This document shows, piece after piece, positions 15,067 to 23,650 of a stretch of 25,405 nt of DNA. The notes below the pieces were generated by a model, which saw only the letters and a program-made list of their open reading frames with translations, was not told the origin of the DNA and did no database searches. Every line of letters starts with the position of its first letter. The stretch's first letter is position 1. The stretch comes from DATMYQ01 sp035560935 (GTDB lineage: Bacteria > Bacillota > Negativicutes > Sporomusales > Sporomusaceae). The translations under genes and the position numbers were made by a program. The stretch lies in NCBI GenBank assembly GCA_035560935.1, contig DATMYQ010000239.1, positions 1-25,405 on the forward strand, in the 5' to 3' direction.

Positions 15067-16779
15067 TTACGTCCGGAACCGGGCCGCCACATTCTCCAGT
15101 TCATCCGCCAGTTCCGCCAACCCCCGGCTCGCAGAGGCAATCTCCTCCATCGACGCCGACTGCTCCTGTGTCGCGGCCGAAACCGTCTGGGCATGCTGGG
15201 AAGTGTCGCGGGTTGTCCGGTCAATTTCCTGCACGTCCGTCACAATCTGCTGACTGTTACCGGCCAGATGCTGCATAGTCATCGACACTTCTTTAATTTG
15301 TTCAGAAATCAGGCTGATGGAACCGGTAATATCCCGGAAAGCCTGCCCGGCGGCACTAACCAGGCCGGTGCCCACTTTCACTTCCTGGCTGCCGTTATTC
15401 ATCGCCACCACCGCCCGATCCGTGTCCTGGCGAATCTCGGTGATCAATCCGGCAATTTGCTGAGCTGCGGCGTCGGATTGTTCCGCCAGCCGCCGGACTT
15501 CATCGGCAACCACCGCAAAGCCCCGTCCCTGTTCGCCCGCCCGGGCGGCTTCAATGGCCGCGTTGAGCGCCAGCAGATTCGTCTGACCGGCAATATTGGA
15601 AATCGTTTCCACGATCTGCCCAATGTCTTTGGACCGTTCACCCAGATGGGTGACCACCTCGGCTGAATCCGCCACCGTACTTTCAATACTGCGCATTTGC
15701 CCCACGGCTTTTTCCACCGCCTGCAATCCCTCGCGGGCCGCGCTACTGGTTTTTTCCGCCGTCTGCGTCACCGTACCGGTACTAGCGGCAACCTCTTCAA
15801 TCCCTGCCGACATATTCTCCACGGTGCCGGCAGCGTTCGTCACACTCCGGACCTGCCGTTCGCTGCCTTCCGCCACCTCGGTGATGGCGATCGCCACCTG
15901 CGTAGCCGCCAACGCCGACTGCTCCGCCGTACTGCTGAGCTGCGTCGAGGAGGCTGCTACCTGTTGGCTGGACTGACGAATCTGGTTGATAATATTGCGC
16001 AAATCGGAACGCATGGCAACGATGGCATCGGCCAGTTGTCCCATTTCATCCCGGGACGTAAACGTTCGCGGCTTATCCTGCACGTCCCCCTGTGAAATGG
16101 CTTTCACGGCTATCACCATCCGGCTCAACGGATGACAAATGGCCCGGGCCAGCAGCATCCCCAAAAATCCCGAAATCAGCAGCGCCAGCAAGGTCACTCC
16201 CATCATAGTATACGTCGCCCGTTCCGCTACCGCGTTGCTTTCCTGATAAAGTTCAAATGCTTTTTTCACGTTGTGGTCGGCAATATTTTTACGGGGAGTC
16301 AGGGTTTGTTCAAAAATCGCCTTATTCTTCACGTAATTGCCAAAGGCTTCCGCCGGCTGGCCGGCATTGACCTGCTTAATAATATCGGCCCGGAGCTGCC
16401 GATACTCCGCCAGGTGCTTTTGCAGTTCATCCCAATTTTGCTGCTCCAATGCGTCCAGGCTGGTTTTTTGGAATTTTTCCTGACGTTCATTAATGGCTTT
16501 GGTATTCTCGTCTATCTTGGCAACGATTGCCTGACGCTGAGCGGGGTCTGTCGTCTGTATCAGCTGCAGCAACTTCGTTTCCGTATCCTTGCTGTATAAC
16601 CGCACTTCATCCATTAATTGTATGGGAATCACCTGTTCCTCATACAGCACCGCGGCCATTCCGGCCATTTTTTGCATGGAATAGTATCCTGCAAATCCTA
16701 CCAACACCATAAAAAGCAGTATGACCGCCAGCAAACTCCCAATTTTGACTGCCAGCTTTTGGTTGTGTAAAACCGCCAT
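15067..16779 (-). CDS. Methyl-accepting chemotaxis protein with 4HB sensor
   Basis: A 570-residue transmembrane chemoreceptor. Layout: TM1 about 13-33, an extracellular four-helix-bundle-type sensor about 35-190 (long amphipathic helices, no Cache pattern), TM2 about 193-212, a HAMP domain about 213-265, and a methyl-accepting coiled coil to the end. The hairpin tip (QTNLLALNAAIEAARAGEQGRGFAVVADEVRRLAE) is intact and binds CheA/CheW by family knowledge; that stretch lies near residue 400. The ligand is unknown, although 4HB receptors often sense amino acids or organic acids. AAGGAGGAG precedes the ATG. It is a stand-alone gene without che genes nearby, and no clear terminator is seen between it and the tyrS promoter. 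Confidence 0.95.
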   Translation of the reverse strand: MAVLHNQKLAVKIGSLLAVILLFMVLVGFAGYYSMQKMAGMAAVLYEEQVIPIQLMDEVRLYSKDTETKLLQLIQTTDPAQRQAIVAKIDENTKAINERQEKFQKTSLDALEQQNWDELQKHLAEYRQLRADIIKQVNAGQPAEAFGNYVKNKAIFEQTLTPRKNIADHNVKKAFELYQESNAVAERATYTMMGVTLLALLISGFLGMLLARAICHPLSRMVIAVKAISQGDVQDKPRTFTSRDEMGQLADAIVAMRSDLRNIINQIRQSSQQVAASSTQLSSTAEQSALAATQVAIAITEVAEGSERQVRSVTNAAGTVENMSAGIEEVAASTGTVTQTAEKTSSAAREGLQAVEKAVGQMRSIESTVADSAEVVTHLGERSKDIGQIVETISNIAGQTNLLALNAAIEAARAGEQGRGFAVVADEVRRLAEQSDAAAQQIAGLITEIRQDTDRAVVAMNNGSQEVKVGTGLVSAAGQAFRDITGSISLISEQIKEVSMTMQHLAGNSQQIVTDVQEIDRTTRDTSQHAQTVSAATQEQSASMEEIASASRGLAELADELENVAARFRT

Positions 16780-16861
16780 AGCCCGCTCCTCCTTCTGTGT
16801 AATGAACCGCCGCTTTGCCCGCTGATCATTCCACGCTCCGCTTTTAATCCGACTTATTTAT

Positions 16862-16890
16862 AGTGTATCCTGATTTGCAAAAAACGACAA
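16862..16890 (-). promoter_or_regulatory. Candidate promoter of the 4HB chemoreceptor gene
   Basis: Minus-strand TTGTCG (16885-16890), 17 bp, TACACT (16862-16867), about 80 bp before the start. Each hexamer has four of six consensus bases. No sigma-28 (flagellar) promoter was seen. Confidence 0.35.
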
Positions 16891-16972
16891 TCATTTTTAG
16901 AAAAATCAATTTATTTTGTTTTTTCTTCCAAATTATACACGTTCGTCCAAAATCCTGTCCAAAAGGCAAAGA

Positions 16973-17009
16973 GGCATTGCCAAACCCTACATTCAGGTTT
17001 GGCAATGCC
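16973..17009 (-). terminator. Terminator of the metallo-beta-lactamase-fold gene
   Basis: Perfect 14-bp inverted repeat (arms 16973-16986 and 16996-17009, 9-base loop), starting 20 bases after the stop codon. On the minus strand it is followed by T-rich TCTTTGCCTTTTGG. Confidence 0.75.
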
Positions 17010-17029
17010 CCCTCGACTGTCGGACAAGT

Positions 17030-17860
17030 TCAGTTCCACTCCAGAGTGGTACCCACCGCCATCGCCCGGAAAGAAGCGGGGAAACGCCGGCTCAACTCCG
17101 CCTGCATCGGGAAGCCGGTACAATGGTTGGCGGCGATGAACAACGGTTGCCATGCCGCCAGCGCCTCCATTGTCATTTGCTGCTGTTCCCGGTTCACCAT
17201 TCCCAGATGCGTACCGCCGATCCAGCCGTGAAGCCGCTCGCAACCGGTCACCTGCAGACCGTAAGCGACAGTGTTCCGCAGTCCGGCATGAGCACAGCCG
17301 CTAATCACCGTCAGTCCCTGTTCTCCTTTGTAAAACAGGGACATATCGTCCGCCACGGTATCATTGACCCACCCTGCCGATCCCGGCAGCACCAAATTGG
17401 GATCTCCGGATTCTCCGGGAAAAATCCGGGGTACGGAGCCGCTGACCCACAATTTGTCCGTAACGGCAAAGGGCATGTCCACCCAATGGAACTCCGCTCC
17501 CAGAGAAGCCAGGCTTTCCCGGTGAAAGGGAATACCGACATGTTTGTGCTGATCCCCGCTCAGGCTGTAACGTTCCTGAAAAGCCAGCGGATGAATGTAA
17601 ACCGGCAGGGATTTGCACGCTGCTGTCAGCAATCGCTCCAACCCACCGGTATGATCCCAATGGCCATGACTGATGACCAGCGCATCCACTTCCCGCGGAT
17701 GAACACCCAACGCCACCAGATTGTCAACCGTAGCGCCCGAAACGCCAACATCCACCAGAATCTTGCGTCCCTCCTCCTCCAACAGCAGCGACATTCCCGG
17801 CTCCGCCTTCATTGTCCGGCCATGATACACACAATTGTCCATGATCACGGTTGCTTTCAT
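17030..17860 (-). CDS. Metallo-beta-lactamase-fold hydrolase, dihydropterin-aminobenzene-phosphate-synthase-like
   Basis: A 276-residue metallo-beta-lactamase-fold protein. Metal-binding motifs are SHGHWDH (64-70), H191 in the GCAHAG block (188-193) and H246 in ANHCTG; GGTHLG (215-220) is a further family mark. This pattern matches proteins annotated as 7,8-dihydropterin-6-methyl-4-(beta-D-ribofuranosyl)aminobenzene-5'-phosphate synthase, named after an archaeal methanopterin enzyme. In bacteria that reaction is unlikely, so the true substrate should be treated as unknown. GGAGAGGAG precedes the ATG. It lies 144 bp downstream of the RNase J gene on the same strand, with a hairpin between, and has its own strong terminator. 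It is soluble, with no signal peptide. Confidence 0.88.
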   Translation of the reverse strand: MKATVIMDNCVYHGRTMKAEPGMSLLLEEEGRKILVDVGVSGATVDNLVALGVHPREVDALVISHGHWDHTGGLERLLTAACKSLPVYIHPLAFQERYSLSGDQHKHVGIPFHRESLASLGAEFHWVDMPFAVTDKLWVSGSVPRIFPGESGDPNLVLPGSAGWVNDTVADDMSLFYKGEQGLTVISGCAHAGLRNTVAYGLQVTGCERLHGWIGGTHLGMVNREQQQMTMEALAAWQPLFIAANHCTGFPMQAELSRRFPASFRAMAVGTTLEWN

Positions 17861-17922
17861 TCGTTACTCTCCTCTCCTGTACCGTTGACGATTTTTTGCC
17901 GACATTTATTTTTTTACGCCAA

Positions 17923-17956
17923 ACAGCCCGGCATGCCCCCTAGCCCGCCGGGCTGT
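17923..17956 (-). terminator. Terminator of the RNase J gene
   Basis: Perfect 10-bp GC-rich stem (ACAGCCCGGC / GCCGGGCTGT) with a 14-base loop, about 50 bases after the stop codon. The T-run on the minus strand is poor (TTTGGCG), so termination may be partial. Confidence 0.55.
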
Positions 17957-18004
17957 CATCAACGCCGGCTGCCCTCTGCAGCGGCGCCCCGCAAATCCCT
18001 GTCA

Positions 18005-19669
18005 TTAAATATCTACGATAATCGGCAGAATCATTGGTTTACGGCCGGTCTTGACCAGCAAGTGTTTCGCCAGCGCTTCCCGGATCGCATTTTTGATCGG
18101 CGCCCACTCCGTGATCGGCCCCTTACCGCAACGCTCCACCACATCCCGGACCACTTTGCGGGATTCATTGATCAGCGTATCGGAATCCCTCACATAAACA
18201 AACCCCCGGGAAACAATATCCGGACCATCCATGATGCAACCCCGTTCCTTGTCCAGCGCCACCACCACGATCAGTACCCCCTCCTGGGAAAGCTGCCGCC
18301 GGTCCCGCATAACAATGTTTCCCACATCGCCAACGCCCAGACCATCCACAAACACCTGGCCAGAGGTGACTTTGCCGGCCACCCGGCCGGTTTCCGCCGT
18401 AAATTCCAGCACCTGGCCGATCTCGCCGATAAACACATTTTCCTTGGGAACCCCTGTTCCCTGTGCCAGTTTGCCATGTTGGATCAGCATTCTGTATTCG
18501 CCATGCACCGGAATAAAAAACTTCGGTTTTACCAGATTCAGAATCAGTTTCAATTCCTCCTGGCTGCCATGACCGGACACATGAATGCCCGACGTCCGTT
18601 CATACACCACGTCCACGCCCAACCGCATCAAGCCGTCAATCGTTCTCCCCACCGACTGTTCGTTGCCGGGAATCGGAGTAGCGGCAATCAGCACGGTATC
18701 ACCGGGGATCAACTCCACGCTGCGGTGACTTTTGGATGCCAGACGACTCAGCGCCGCCATCGGTTCGCCCTGACTGCCGGTGGTCAAAATGACAATCCGG
18801 TTATCAGGGTAACGTTTAATCTCATCGGCGTCAATCAGGACGCCCTCTGGAACGGTCATATAACCCAGTTCGATGCATTTGGTAATAACGGTAACCATGC
18901 TGCGTCCCAGCAACGCCACTTTCCGCCCGTAATTGCAGGCCGAATTGATCGCCTGCTGCAGCCGCAGTACGTTGGAAGCAAAAGTCGTCAGGATAATCCG
19001 GCCCTTGGCCGAAGCGAAGTGTTCATCCAGACGCTCGCTCACCGTTCGTTCCGATTTGGTGAAACCGGGCCGTTCCGCGTTGGTACTGTCGGATAAAAGT
19101 ACCAGTACTCCTTCTTCTCCCAGCTCCGCAAACTTATGAATATCGATCATTTTGCCGTCCACCGGCGTCTGATCGATCTTAAAATCACCGGTATGCACCA
19201 CAGTCCCCACCGGCGTCCGGAAGCAAATCCCCATAGCATCGGCAATGGAGTGGTTTACCTGGATAAACTCTACCTTGAAATGACCCAGTTGCAGTTTATC
19301 GCCGGGTTCCACCGGTTTCAGATTTTTGTTGGACACGTGATATTCCCGCAGCCGTTCCTCCACCAGTCCCAGCGTCAGACGGGATCCGTAAACCGGTACG
19401 TCTACCTGCCGTAGCAGATGAAACAGCGAGCCGATGTGATCCTCATGACCGTGCGTCAACACCACCGCCCGGATTTTGTCCTTGTTGTTTACCAAGTACG
19501 ACATATCGGGAATCACCAGATCAATTCCCGGCATGTCTTCTCCGGGAAATGCCAGGCCGGAATCCAGCACGATGATATCATCGCCGTAGCGGAACACCGT
19601 CATGTTTTTACCGATTTCCCCCAGACCTCCCAGCGGAATGATTAATAGTTTTCCATTTTTCTTTTTCAA
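18005..19669 (-). CDS. rnj: Ribonuclease J
   Basis: A 554-residue RNase J of the beta-CASP metallo-beta-lactamase family, a 5'-to-3' exonuclease and endonuclease central to mRNA decay and rRNA processing in Firmicutes. Zinc-binding residues appear in HGHEDH (73-78), H140 (FIQVNHS), D162 (HTGDFKID) and H392 or nearby (PVHGEYRML). The beta-CASP insert spans about 210-340, and SGHGSQEE is present. The C-terminal domain is normal. The start codon is TTG at 19669, seven bases after GGAGG; no ATG or GTG fits better. A strong promoter lies about 220 bp upstream, giving a long 5' leader with a large hairpin, which may allow self-regulation. Whether a second paralogue (J2) exists is not visible here. 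Confidence 0.96.
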   Translation of the reverse strand: MKKKNGKLLIIPLGGLGEIGKNMTVFRYGDDIIVLDSGLAFPGEDMPGIDLVIPDMSYLVNNKDKIRAVVLTHGHEDHIGSLFHLLRQVDVPVYGSRLTLGLVEERLREYHVSNKNLKPVEPGDKLQLGHFKVEFIQVNHSIADAMGICFRTPVGTVVHTGDFKIDQTPVDGKMIDIHKFAELGEEGVLVLLSDSTNAERPGFTKSERTVSERLDEHFASAKGRIILTTFASNVLRLQQAINSACNYGRKVALLGRSMVTVITKCIELGYMTVPEGVLIDADEIKRYPDNRIVILTTGSQGEPMAALSRLASKSHRSVELIPGDTVLIAATPIPGNEQSVGRTIDGLMRLGVDVVYERTSGIHVSGHGSQEELKLILNLVKPKFFIPVHGEYRMLIQHGKLAQGTGVPKENVFIGEIGQVLEFTAETGRVAGKVTSGQVFVDGLGVGDVGNIVMRDRRQLSQEGVLIVVVALDKERGCIMDGPDIVSRGFVYVRDSDTLINESRKVVRDVVERCGKGPITEWAPIKNAIREALAKHLLVKTGRKPMILPIIVDI

Positions 19670-19883
19670 ACAAGCGCCTCCAAAATGTTTATTTGTTCTG
19701 TATTCCTGCCTTTGCTCTCAAAGGATTTTTCCGCATAACAAGAATTAGGCGTCTCCTCCGCCGAGACCCCTAATTCGGGCAACCGTACCGTTTCCTCACT
19801 AAAGAAAAACACTTCACGCGTTTTTCGAAATGCCGAGTCATCATTTCCGATACGTGAAAAAAACCAACGCCGCTCAAAACCAG
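19670..19883 (-). promoter_or_regulatory. Structured 5' leader of the RNase J mRNA
   Basis: The predicted leader is about 214 nt with no gene in it. Its main element is a 13-bp stem with one C-C mismatch and a 7-base loop (arms 19742-19755 and 19763-19776). No proper T-run follows, so it is more likely an RNA structure than a terminator, although weak attenuation is possible. The rest of the 303-bp gap to the EamA gene shows no terminator for that gene. Confidence 0.5.
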
Positions 19884-19889
19884 TCGCTT

Positions 19890-19919
19890 AATTATATCCC
19901 AAACAGGCAGAGATTGGCA
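19890..19919 (-). promoter_or_regulatory. Sigma-A promoter of the RNase J gene
   Basis: Minus-strand TTGCCA (19914-19919), 18 bp, consensus TATAAT (19890-19895). Predicted transcript start near 19883. Confidence 0.75.
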
Positions 19920-19972
19920 AGCCATATCCCCGTCACCGCACGATTTTCCGCTTCAGTTCCCTTCGACCGGTA

Positions 19973-20869
19973 TCAGTTCTCCCATTTCGTTCTGGCCGCC
20001 AGTGCACCGCCGCCAATAATCAACGCCCCGCCAATCCAGTGATGCAGCCCCAGAGACTCACCCAGACACAGCGTTCCCAGCAGTGCTCCATACAATGGCA
20101 ACGTACCATAAAACGCCGCTGCGCCACCGGCCCCCAGCCGGGCTACCCCCGCATTCCAGGAATAAAAACCGACGGCTGCCGGAAACGCGCCCAGATACAA
20201 CACCGTCAGCAAGAGCTGCCCATCCAGATGCACCGGAACATACCGGCATTCCCACCACGCCAGCGCCACCAGCACCGGCAAACCCAGAAAAATGGAAAAC
20301 GCCGTGGCCGAAACCGAAGAACGACGTTGCATCACCTTGCTGCCCAACACCGAATAAACGCCCCAAATCAACACCGATAACAGTACCAGCAAGTCGCCGC
20401 TGTTGGCCCGGGCCGTCGTCCAAAATTCCAGCGATCCGCCGGAGATCAAATACGCTACGCCAGCCAGCGCCAATAGCGCGCCCACCGTCTGACGGCGGGA
20501 CATCGGTGACTGCAATAGCCAGGCGGCCAGCCAGCCGGTCAATAACGGACTTAAACCATTAATCAGGGTGCCATTGACAGCCGTGGTCTCATGCAATCCC
20601 AAATAGAGCACGGGCGAAAACAATAACACCCCCGTCAACGCCATACCGGCCAACAGCCACTTGTCCTGGCCCAGCCGCCGCTCTTCCGGCGGACAACGCT
20701 GCAATAGCACCGCAAAAATCAATGCTGCCACCAAAAAGCGAGCCGCCGACAAAGTAATCGGTCCGATATCCTCCCGGATCATCCGGCCCAGTACCATATT
20801 GGTTGCCCACACCAGCGTCGCGACGTTCACCAGTAAAATGCCTATTAAACGTTTATTGCCCCACTGCAT
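19973..20869 (-). CDS. EamA-family (DMT) transporter
   Basis: A 298-residue inner-membrane protein with ten hydrophobic helices arranged as two EamA repeats. The first runs from about residue 8 (GILLVNVATLVWATNMVLGR) to 140; the second begins near 155 (LLVLLSVLIWGVYSVLGSKV) and ends with GTLCLGESLGLHHWIGGALI. It probably exports a small metabolite or amino acid; the substrate is not predictable. The reading frame is open 60 codons further upstream, but the ATG at 20869 follows GGAGGTG by 7 bases and starts the normal family N terminus. A small hairpin (GCCGGA-TTT-TCCGGC, 20883-20897) lies just before this ribosome site. The RNase J gene is next on the same strand, with no visible terminator between. 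Confidence 0.88.
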   Translation of the reverse strand: MQWGNKRLIGILLVNVATLVWATNMVLGRMIREDIGPITLSAARFLVAALIFAVLLQRCPPEERRLGQDKWLLAGMALTGVLLFSPVLYLGLHETTAVNGTLINGLSPLLTGWLAAWLLQSPMSRRQTVGALLALAGVAYLISGGSLEFWTTARANSGDLLVLLSVLIWGVYSVLGSKVMQRRSSVSATAFSIFLGLPVLVALAWWECRYVPVHLDGQLLLTVLYLGAFPAAVGFYSWNAGVARLGAGGAAAFYGTLPLYGALLGTLCLGESLGLHHWIGGALIIGGGALAARTKWEN

Positions 20870-20927
20870 TTGTTTCACCTCCGCCGGAAAATCCGGCCCC
20901 GTACAGCGTTTTCCAAACATATGCACT

Positions 20928-20967
20928 ATCATACTATTTTTTATCGGTTCCGCAAAGATCCTTTGCG
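20928..20967 (-). promoter_or_regulatory. EamA gene promoter with 17-nt palindrome over the -35
   Basis: Minus-strand -10 TATGAT (20928-20933) lies 17 bp from a weak -35 TTTGCG (20951-20956). The perfect palindrome CGCAAAG-ATC-CTTTGCG (20951-20967) covers that -35, where a repressor or activator could bind. The remainder of this 302-bp divergent region (20968-21171) has AT-rich sequence upstream of the soluble chemoreceptor gene but no convincing promoter match. Confidence 0.4.
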
Positions 20968-21171
20968 ATAATTTGCCGCCCATTCCGTTTCCTGAATTCA
21001 CAAGATCAATCCATCGGCATTTTAGAGCACATTTTAAGCATTCAAGCACATCAAGACAGTATATTCAGAAAATACATATGAGTTCCCCCAAAAATGCAGG
21101 AGTATTGTATCGCCACGTCGAAATAGCGGTGAATGCAACTGTGAATTAATTAACATGAGGTGGTATGATTT

Positions 21172-21987
21172 ATGTCTCTTTTAGATTCTGTCATTCAAGC
21201 GGCCGTCAACTATCAGGAAGTCGTGCCCTTGGACTGCGCCGTGATGATCTGTGATGAGAATGGAATCTTCGCCAGCATCACACCCGCCAAAACATTTTCC
21301 ATAACTGTCAAAGTCGGTGATCGCGTTGCTGCCGGCGGTGCCCTGGAAGAAAGCCTGCTGCAACGGCAAAAAGTGACCAAGCGCCTGCCCCGCAGTATGT
21401 ATGGAGCGGAAATCAAGTCGATCAGTCAGCCCTTGTTTGCCGACGGCCAACTCGTCGGTGCTCTAGCATTGTTTATCAGCGTCGAAACGCAGCAGGTCCT
21501 GCAGCAAACAGCGCAGAGCATCGCTGCCACGGCCGAGGAAATGACCGCCACCTCCCAGGAACTGGCCGCCACAGCCGCCACGCTCTCCGACACGCTGGGT
21601 ATTCTGAAAAACTCCGGTGAAACGGTACTGTCGGAAATCAAAAAAACTGATGAAATTCTCCGTTTTGTCAGTGATGTAGCCGCCAGTTCCAACCTGCTGG
21701 GTTTAAACGCCGCCATCGAAGCTGCCCGTGCCGGCGAACACGGTCGGGGATTCTCGGTTGTCGCCGAGGAAATCCGTAAAATGGCCGATAATAGCAGCAG
21801 CGCCGTTAAAGACATCAAGTCCATCATTCAGCAAATCCAGGCTGAATCACTCAGTATGGTCGGTCATATTTCTGAAGCCGCCAAAGTCGGCGAGCATCAG
21901 GCCGCGTCCTCCCAGGAAATTTCCTCGACGATGGAGCAATTGGCCTCATCAGCCATGAACGTGGAAAAAATTGCTGAGCAATTATAA
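21172..21987 (+). CDS. Short soluble methyl-accepting chemotaxis-type receptor
   Basis: A 271-residue cytoplasmic chemoreceptor without membrane helices or HAMP. The N-terminal part (about 1-105) looks like a small PAS/GAF-like alpha/beta sensor (DCAVMICDENGIFASITPAK, and later SISQPLFADGQLVGALALFI). A short coiled coil with the signalling tip follows: SNLLGLNAAIEAARAGEHGR near residue 180, then GFSVVAEEIRKMAD. The tip differs slightly from the canonical QTNLLALNAAIEAARAGE, with SSN for QTN and Gly for Ala. Each coiled-coil arm is only about 70-80 residues, far shorter than in the 570-residue receptor of this window, so the two may not share an array. GAGGTGG precedes the ATG. Monocistronic; ligand unknown. 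Confidence 0.88.
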   Translation: MSLLDSVIQAAVNYQEVVPLDCAVMICDENGIFASITPAKTFSITVKVGDRVAAGGALEESLLQRQKVTKRLPRSMYGAEIKSISQPLFADGQLVGALALFISVETQQVLQQTAQSIAATAEEMTATSQELAATAATLSDTLGILKNSGETVLSEIKKTDEILRFVSDVAASSNLLGLNAAIEAARAGEHGRGFSVVAEEIRKMADNSSSAVKDIKSIIQQIQAESLSMVGHISEAAKVGEHQAASSQEISSTMEQLASSAMNVEKIAEQL

Positions 21988-22065
21988 TTTTATCTTTCAA
22001 TAACCGCGCAGCCTGTTTTTCCGGAAACATTCTTTCACCGTTCCGGCCCATTCCCACAGAAAAGC

Positions 22066-22107
22066 GAAAAAGCCAGCGCCCTGCAAAAAAGGGGCGCTGG
22101 TTTTTTC
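22066..22107. terminator. Bidirectional terminator between the soluble receptor and the DASS gene
   Basis: Stem GAAAAAGCCAGCGCCC paired with GGGCGCTGGTTTTTTC around a short A-rich loop, between convergent genes, with a T-run on both strands. Confidence 0.88.
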
Positions 22108-22153
22108 GTTCTTTATTGACTGCTACCAAGTTGCTTCGTCACGGTACCAAGGA

Positions 22154-23650
22154 TCAAATAATCCCCAGCCATTTCCAGTAAGTGGCGCCCAGCAGCAAAA
22201 TCGTCAGATAGGCGCAAACGGTCAGCGGAATCCCTGTGCGGATAAAATCCTTGACTTCAAAAGTATCGGTTCCGTACGCCACCATGTTTTGTGGCGCGTT
22301 CACCGGCAGGATGAAACCAAAGCTGACCACATACTGCAGGATCATCGTCATGCCCACTACGTTAACACCCGGCGTCTTGACGCTCTGCAGCACGGAAATC
22401 AAAATTGGAATCATCGCCGCCGCCAAAGCGGTGGCACTGGCAAAACCCAGATGAATAATAATCAGGAAAGCAGCCAGCACGGCTAAAATACCCAAAATCG
22501 GCATCGTCTGCAAACCAAACCCGGCCACAATAAACTTGGCCAGCCAGGCAGCCGCCTTGGTGGACAGCAGCGCCGATCCCAGACTGATCCCAACGCCGAA
22601 TAAAACCAGTGTTCCCCAGGGTATCCGCTCCTGGGCCTCTTTCCAGGTCATCACCCCGATGCCCGGCAGCAACATCAGCGCAATCGCCGCCAGTGTCGTA
22701 GACGAGGTATCAAACGGATGAACAATTTTCTCTGTGGACCAGAAGAACAACAGCAGCACCGACAGCGTCATCAATTTCTTCTCTTCCACACGCATCGGCC
22801 CCAGGGCAGCCAGTTCCCTGGCCACTGTTTCCTTACCGCCGGGAATCTCATCCATTTCCGGCGGCATCAACTTCATCAGCGTAAAATACAATACGACGGA
22901 CATGATTACGGCAAACGGGGCCGCCGCAATAAACCAATCCATCCAGGTGATATACTTACCCAATATCTTCTCTATAAAACCCATGGCAATCATATTTTGC
23001 GCCGCCGCAGTTTTGATCCCTACGTTCCAAATACTGTCCGCCTGAGCGGTGGCAATCATCATAATCGCGGCAAACTGGCTTTTTCGCTTAACCCCGAACG
23101 CAGTAATGATACCCATGACAATCGGCACCATACAGGAAACCCTGGCTGTCGTGCTCGGTACAAAAAAACTGAGAATAAAGCCGACCAGAATGACGCCAAT
23201 CAACACCCGGTTGGTTTTGGCGCCGATTTTGGACAGTACTACCAAGGCGATTCGTTTGTCCAGACCGGTGCGGGTCATCGCCGCAGCGATAAACAGCGCG
23301 CCGCCAACCAGTGCCAGCGCCGTGTTACTAAATCCCCCCAACGCAATCGTCAGTCCCTTGGTGGTTCCTAGCACGGGAACCTTGACCGGTTCCGTTGCAT
23401 CCGGGGAAATGCCCAGCAAGAAAGCCATCAGTGCCAAAATAACCGCCGCACTGACAGGATAAGAAATACTGTCGGTCATCCAAACAATAATGGAAAAAAC
23501 CAGAATTCCCAACATCCGGTGTCCCGCCACCGGCAATCCTTCCGGCGCCGGCAGCAAAACCACCGCGACCAGGGCCGCCAGGCCCATGAATAAGCCGTAA
23601 CGTTTAAAGAAAGATTCCGGGGCAGTTGCCGCGCCCGTTGAGTTTCCCAT
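22154..23650 (-). CDS. DASS-family (SLC13) anion:sodium symporter
   Basis: A 498-residue integral membrane protein of the divalent anion:Na+ symporter family, with about 11-12 hydrophobic helices. The first substrate/Na+ motif is GFSNTAL (about 106-112), and the C-terminal half has LPVNAPQNMVAYGT, which fits the second Ser/Asn-rich hairpin. FFVPSTTARVSCMVPI and the WGTLVLFGVGISLG helix are also typical. Relatives import C4-dicarboxylates, citrate, tartrate or sulfate, and the substrate here cannot be fixed from sequence. AAGGAGGTG precedes the ATG. No catabolic enzymes or two-component sensor are adjacent. The 225-bp gap upstream contains the terminator of the next gene and no further coding sequence. 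Confidence 0.92.
   Translation of the reverse strand: MGNSTGAATAPESFFKRYGLFMGLAALVAVVLLPAPEGLPVAGHRMLGILVFSIIVWMTDSISYPVSAAVILALMAFLLGISPDATEPVKVPVLGTTKGLTIALGGFSNTALALVGGALFIAAAMTRTGLDKRIALVVLSKIGAKTNRVLIGVILVGFILSFFVPSTTARVSCMVPIVMGIITAFGVKRKSQFAAIMMIATAQADSIWNVGIKTAAAQNMIAMGFIEKILGKYITWMDWFIAAAPFAVIMSVVLYFTLMKLMPPEMDEIPGGKETVARELAALGPMRVEEKKLMTLSVLLLFFWSTEKIVHPFDTSSTTLAAIALMLLPGIGVMTWKEAQERIPWGTLVLFGVGISLGSALLSTKAAAWLAKFIVAGFGLQTMPILGILAVLAAFLIIIHLGFASATALAAAMIPILISVLQSVKTPGVNVVGMTMILQYVVSFGFILPVNAPQNMVAYGTDTFEVKDFIRTGIPLTVCAYLTILLLGATYWKWLGII

Noticed and set aside
14776..15666. A 296-codon open frame on the + strand
   Set aside because: It runs antisense through the T-box leader and the C-terminal half of the chemoreceptor gene, with no ribosome site or domain.
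16916..19096. A 726-codon open frame on the + strand
   Set aside because: It lies antisense to the metallo-beta-lactamase-fold gene and RNase J, both with clear motifs. It has no ribosome site and its product is His/Gln/Arg-rich with no recognisable domain, so it is a composition effect.
19742..19776. Hairpin as the terminator of the EamA gene
   Set aside because: It lies about 200 bp after that gene and downstream of the RNase J promoter, and lacks a T-run, so it is better read as part of the RNase J leader.
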